A stretch of DNA of 64,000 nt from Rhodobacteraceae bacterium M382. Lineage in GTDB: Bacteria > Pseudomonadota > Alphaproteobacteria > Rhodobacterales > Rhodobacteraceae. Shown one piece after another: positions 60,684-64,000 of this stretch. The translations under genes were made by a program, and so were the position numbers. The DNA lies in contig CP081098.1 in NCBI GenBank assembly GCA_025141015.1, positions 4,160,501 to 4,224,500 on the forward strand, read 5' to 3'. The notes beneath the pieces are model-generated. The model saw only the letters and a program-made list of their open reading frames with translations. It searched no databases and had not been told where the DNA came from. Position 1 is the stretch's first letter. Every line of letters begins with the position of its first letter.

Positions 60684-62225
60684 CTACTGCATAACCTCGC
60701 GGCGAATTGGTTGACCATTGTCTGCGTCAAGAATCAATTTGCTGTCGTGAACAACCAACTCACCACCAACCAGCAGCGTCTGTACACCGGTTGCTGGCCG
60801 ATTGGCATTGGCGAAAGTTGCGTTGTCTTTGATTGAGTTCGGATCAAATACCACAATATCCGCATCCATCCCAATCTGGATACGGCCCTTTGAACGCATT
60901 TGCGGTACGAACTCTTCCAATGTCTGCGCAGGCAACAACGACATCTTACGTATTGCTTCGTTCAAAGAAAGCAAACCGCGTTCCCGTACATAGGACCGCA
61001 GCACTTTGGCAAAGGTTCCTGCAGAGCGAGGATGACTGAAGACATTTTCAGGCAGCGGCCAAGCGTCACCAGTGTAAGTCTGAATCACGCCATTTTCATC
61101 AAAGTACGACCAAAACACGGCATCGGACGCAATCACAACAGCAGGATGCATGATTGATGCATCAATAAGCGCCAATTCCTGAGGCAGATCTTCGTCAAGA
61201 TAATGCCACGTCACAAAGGTGCCGGGTTCGTTGGTTTGATAGTCGGTCAACTCTTGTTCCGTGAGCCTTCTGTCGCCAAGCTGGAATGCCTCGGCCGAGG
61301 TGTTCAAACGCTCTTGCCAGTTGTCGCCACTGAACATGGCTGATCCAATGACCGTGTTCCCCGCACCATAGGGATAGGCCTCAATCGTAACCGGAATACC
61401 GGCGGATTGAGCCCGTTCAAACAAATCAAGGTTCACCAACGCATCTCGGACCGAGGTGCTATTGATGTGGCATATGTGCATGTGCGCACCCGTCAGGGCC
61501 GCATTGGAAATCAGCTCCTTAACGGCATCAAAAGACCCATTGGGTTGCTGTTCACCGATGTAACGAACATGCGTATAGGTCGCGACGTCATACTGTTTCG
61601 CCAATTCAGCCAGCGCAAAATACTCTTTCTGACCATATCCCGGGGCGTAGCCGGCATTGATGCCAATCCCCAATCCACCTTCTTTCAACCCTTGTTCAAC
61701 AAGACCAAGAATGCGTTTGCTTTGTTTGGGAGTAGCGATTTCGTTTTTCCAGTCGGATTGTGCCTGCGCATCCTGAAAATAGGAGGGTATCGCCAAAGGA
61801 TCATTGCCTGCAAAGGTTGCGATCCGTCCAAATGTCCAGGCTGCCGACGCCCCATAGTTTATCGGTGTCATTTGCTTGGCCTGCGCATCATACCAATCGC
61901 CGATCGGCAAAACACCGGATTCCAACTCCAGAATTGTTGTGACACCCTGCATGGCTTGCATTCGCATATCACCAACGGCCATCCCATGAGCGTGAAGGTC
62001 GATAAAACCGGGCGCAACAACGTGGCCCGCAGCATCGATCACAACCTCGCCCTCCAAAGGAAACTCGCTGACGGAAGCTATTTTGCCATCCTTAATGGCC
62101 ACATTGCGGATCGCATCCAGACCGGTTTCGGGATCAATAACTCGACCATTCTCAAGGACAATATCGTTGGCGAATGCTGAGGTCACTGAAATGCTGAGCG
62201 CCAATGCAGAAGCGAAAAATTTCAT
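60684..62225 (-). CDS. exported N-acyl-D-amino-acid deacylase-like amidohydrolase
   Basis: A 513-residue amidohydrolase with a Sec signal peptide (about residues 1-19, ending SAFA). Metal-site segments are GFIDLHAHG, ILELESG, THVRYIGEQ, HICHIN and ASDA, as in D-aminoacylase and N-acyl-D-glutamate deacylase. It would release an acyl group from an N-acyl amino acid in the periplasm. ATG 62225 follows GGGAGA. Its codon use and base composition look less GC-rich than those of neighbours, and it is flanked by IS and pseudogene debris, consistent with acquisition by transfer. Confidence 0.85.
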   Translation of the reverse strand: MKFFASALALSISVTSAFANDIVLENGRVIDPETGLDAIRNVAIKDGKIASVSEFPLEGEVVIDAAGHVVAPGFIDLHAHGMAVGDMRMQAMQGVTTILELESGVLPIGDWYDAQAKQMTPINYGASAAWTFGRIATFAGNDPLAIPSYFQDAQAQSDWKNEIATPKQSKRILGLVEQGLKEGGLGIGINAGYAPGYGQKEYFALAELAKQYDVATYTHVRYIGEQQPNGSFDAVKELISNAALTGAHMHICHINSTSVRDALVNLDLFERAQSAGIPVTIEAYPYGAGNTVIGSAMFSGDNWQERLNTSAEAFQLGDRRLTEQELTDYQTNEPGTFVTWHYLDEDLPQELALIDASIMHPAVVIASDAVFWSYFDENGVIQTYTGDAWPLPENVFSHPRSAGTFAKVLRSYVRERGLLSLNEAIRKMSLLPAQTLEEFVPQMRSKGRIQIGMDADIVVFDPNSIKDNATFANANRPATGVQTLLVGGELVVHDSKLILDADNGQPIRREVMQ

Positions 62226-62558
62226 AGAGTATCTCCCTATTTCGAACCTTAGGTGCTTGGCCGAGGCAACCATTGTTTCGGGCTGTGGACATTGAGATCC
62301 AAATACGACGTGTCTAGAACCTGATGAGTACCTTCCAAACAGGCGGCAGTCTGCGCAAGTAAAATTCGTCCATGACGTGCATCCATCGCACGACACGGGT
62401 GCTTTTCAATAAAATACTTGCATTGGATTTTTGTCACAAGGGGCCATTGCCCGCCACCGGCTGCAGCCTGCATCCTGATCCGTCACAGCGAAGGTCAGCT
62501 TTCACAACCCTCGTCAATTGCCTAGCCTAAGACCCGAACAAATACCACCGAGGGCCGA
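62226..62558. other. upstream region of the deacylase gene, no gene recognised
   Basis: 333 bp with short frames only. A minus-strand frame of 74 codons (62249-62473) shows no recognisable family and lacks a ribosome-binding site. The promoter of the leftward deacylase gene should lie here; no operator motif stands out. Confidence 0.35.
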
Positions 62559-62888
62559 ATGAGGTGTTCTGCTTATATCGACAGGCGCGGATGGATTCAT
62601 TGCCAGAACGGATAGCAGCGTTAATTGGCTACAACTGCTGGAAAACCAGAGGCTGATATGGACGAGAGTTATATCGACTTTGCGACCGCCATGAACACGG
62701 TTGATTGCATGATCATGGGGCGCAAGTGCATGGAGAAGATCAGCAGCTTCGATCTTTCGCCCAAACAATGGCCTTATGGAACGATGAAGGTCATCGTTCT
62801 AAGCAACACGGCTCAAACACCCCGGATCTGTCATATCGGGGATGCACCCCACATTGCCGACATTCGTCGCACCTCCAAAAACTCTTAG
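62559..62888 (+). pseudogene. broken dihydrofolate reductase-family (RibD C-terminal) gene
   Basis: ATG at 62559 and DGFIARTDSSVNWLQLLEN in one frame continue, after a frameshift near 62640, as KPEADMDESYIDFATAM, NTVDCMIMGRKCMEKIS and WPYGTMKVIVLSNTAQTP in the next. This is the N-terminal half of a DHFR/RibD_C-type reductase. Sequence similarity ends near 62840 and a stop follows at 62888; the C-terminal half is missing. Frameshift plus truncation make it non-functional. Confidence 0.7.
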
Positions 62889-63144
62889 GTCGTGACCATG
62901 CACTGTGCGGGACACTGGGCGGGACAAAGCCGCCCCTCATCGGGATCAGTTTAACAGGGTCTTCCTGCGCCTTCCCGACATTGAGCGGCGGTTACGAATG
63001 CTGCAACGCGATCCATACACAGGAGACGCGCATGCGTTATGCAGAATTTTGGGGCGCGCATGACGACACAGCAGACGAAATGAGTTTCCACTGAGGCGAT
63101 TGAAACGGCAGATTTGAAAAACCCGTTGTCATGGCTTACAGAAT
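62889..63144. other. intergenic, no gene recognised
   Basis: Between the DHFR-like pseudogene and the Zur box. A short frame ending MRYAEFWGAHDDTADEMSFH at 63094 has no recognisable homology and could be debris of the same decay event. Confidence 0.3.
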
Positions 63145-63162
63145 GTTACTTTATAAAATAAC
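63145..63162. promoter_or_regulatory. Zur-box-like palindrome upstream of zur
   Basis: GTTACTTTATAAAATAAC is an 18-bp palindrome with one mismatched pair, centred on TTTATAAA and ending 26 bp before the zur ATG. The GTTA(N10)TAAC layout fits alphaproteobacterial Zur sites. It would give zinc-dependent autoregulation of zur and zrgA. Confidence 0.6.
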
Positions 63163-63188
63163 GAACTTGAAATGATGGAGTCCAACAC

Positions 63189-63575
63189 ATGAGAAAACGC
63201 GCGGCGGCCCGGCAAGATGACGTCCTGAGCGTGCTAAAATCATGCGACAGGCCGATGACAGCCTACCAAATTCTTGAACGACTTCAGGTCGGGGAACCTG
63301 ACATTGCCCCGCCGACCGTTTATCGCACGCTTTCGGCGTTGACCGATCAGGGACGTGCGCATCGTTTGGAATCCATCAAGGCCTTTGTCCCGTGTCGCTG
63401 CAGTCACGTTGAAAGTGTGCCTGTTCTCGCGATCTGCGAGGATTGCGGGTCGGTCGATGAACACGATGGAAGCGACCTCCTGCCACAACTCACAGCGCTC
63501 ACAGATCAAACTGCATTTCGCGCGGATCGGCACATTGTTGAGATTCACGGGCAGTGCAGGACCTGCGCGGCCTAA
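63189..63575 (+). CDS. zur: Fur-family zinc uptake regulator
   Basis: A 128-residue Fur-family protein. The winged-helix part includes MTAYQILERLQ and PPTVYRTLSALTDQGRAHRLES. Metal-binding residues include CRCSHVE, CEDCG (structural zinc) and the C-terminal CRTC pair. The combination of CxxC pairs and the neighbouring zrgA gene points to Zur rather than Fur. It represses zinc-uptake genes when zinc is sufficient. An 18-bp palindrome lies just upstream. Confidence 0.88.
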   Translation: MRKRAAARQDDVLSVLKSCDRPMTAYQILERLQVGEPDIAPPTVYRTLSALTDQGRAHRLESIKAFVPCRCSHVESVPVLAICEDCGSVDEHDGSDLLPQLTALTDQTAFRADRHIVEIHGQCRTCAA

Positions 63576-63607
63576 CCCACCCTGCTTTCAATCATACCGG
63601 ATTTATC

Positions 63608-64000
63608 ATGAAACAGTCCCTATCTCTCTTTGCTCTCCTTGCAACGCTGCCTGCATTTGCCGAAGACACACGTCAGCTTGACGCCCATGAACATGGCGTT
63701 GGGGCGCTGAACATTGCGATTGATGGAAATATGGTCGCGATGGAGTTCCATGCCCCTGGCGCGGATATTGTGGGATTCGAGTATATAGCGGAAACTGACG
63801 CTGATCTCGCCGCGATTGATGCAGCCGTATCGACCTTGGGTTCACCACTTGATCTATTCGTTTTACCCGCTGGCGCTGGCTGTACGGTAACTGCTGCTCA
63901 GGCAGAATTGGAAAGTGATGACGAACACGACGAACATGAAGAAGAACATCATGGCGACGACCATGATGAACATGCCGACGAAGCGGGTCACACCGAATTC
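63608..64000 (+). CDS. zrgA: ZrgA-family (DUF2796) zinc uptake protein, partial
   Basis: Starts ATG at 63608, 32 bp after zur, and is open to the window edge, so only the first 131 residues are seen. It has a Sec signal (about 18 residues, ending AFA), then the DUF2796 opening with HEHGVGALNIAIDG and AMEFHAPGADIVGFEY. A histidine- and acid-rich stretch (about residues 105-130: repeated DEHDEH, EEEHHGDDHDEH) follows and probably binds Zn2+. It is a periplasmic component of zinc acquisition, controlled by Zur. Confidence 0.85.
   Translation, partial: MKQSLSLFALLATLPAFAEDTRQLDAHEHGVGALNIAIDGNMVAMEFHAPGADIVGFEYIAETDADLAAIDAAVSTLGSPLDLFVLPAGAGCTVTAAQAELESDDEHDEHEEEHHGDDHDEHADEAGHTEF

Noticed and set aside
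63995-64000. EcoRI site GAATTC at the very end of the window
   Set aside because: A single 6-bp site at an arbitrary cut is expected by chance and gives no evidence of a clone boundary.

Overview
The window looks like chromosome, or a large replicon, of a marine Roseobacter-group alphaproteobacterium (Rhodobacterales). The grounds are high GC with strong G/C third positions, two TRAP transporters beside one peptide-type binding protein and one CUT2 sugar ABC system, a fused indolepyruvate:ferredoxin oxidoreductase, DUF2165 and DUF993 proteins, and a zur-zrgA pair. This is an inference from gene content; there is no rRNA or other phylogenetic marker. No tRNA, rRNA, CRISPR array or phage was seen. 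The content is catabolic and accessory: uptake systems coupled to degradation operons, each with its own regulator or operators, separated by decayed insertion-sequence fragments.

Layout. (1) 0.2-8.4 kb: IS481-like remnant, a DUF2165 membrane protein, then a leftward run of a glutamine amidotransferase-like protein, creatininase-family amidohydrolase, CodA-like deaminase, FAD-linked oxidase, TauD-like dioxygenase and a Tat-exported solute-binding protein, with a divergent Rid protein; this looks like catabolism of an N-containing (cyclic amide-like) compound. (2) 8.5-19.4 kb: leftward sugar-acid operon (TRAP transporter, D-2-hydroxyacid dehydrogenase, KDPG aldolase, RraA-like, exported MRJP/SMP-30-like protein, KDG kinase, SDR, cupin, methylglyoxal synthase, then GAPDH) facing a GntR/FCD regulator across two operator-like palindromes; GAPDH has its own LacI-type palindrome. 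(3) 19.6-46.4 kb: an island apparently run by the TetR-family protein at 45.8-46.4 kb. Four or five 18-bp operators of form AGTAAC-N6-GTTAYT lie before an aldo/keto reductase, an acyl-CoA dehydrogenase/SDR/DUF993/TIM-barrel/etfBA operon, a CoA-transferase/enoyl-CoA hydratase/Dabb/glycerate kinase operon, a second aldo/keto reductase, and a nine-gene ABC transporter/alcohol dehydrogenase/flavodoxin/ABM/aldehyde dehydrogenase/GMC oxidoreductase operon. Together these would import a sugar- or polyol-like alcohol, oxidise it to a carboxylate, activate it as a CoA ester and beta-oxidise it. I do not recognise this combination as a described pathway. (4) 46.5-48.1 kb: GlcG/HbpS-like protein and a graveyard of IS481 and IS3 fragments. 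(5) 48.1-60.1 kb: DAO-type oxidase, TRAP transporter, M81 (MlrC) peptidase, RidA and indolepyruvate oxidoreductase with a divergent LysR regulator, then a GlcD-like oxidase; this fits uptake and oxidation of an amino-acid-like compound through imine and 2-oxo acid. (6) 60.2-64 kb: IS5-family remnant, exported N-acyl-D-amino-acid deacylase-like amidohydrolase, broken DHFR-like gene, and zur with a Zur-box palindrome followed by zrgA, which is cut by the window end.

Starts were moved inward from the longest frame wherever a ribosome-binding site or family alignment favoured it. Coordinates include the stop codon. Functional names rest on motif recognition by eye; no database search was run.
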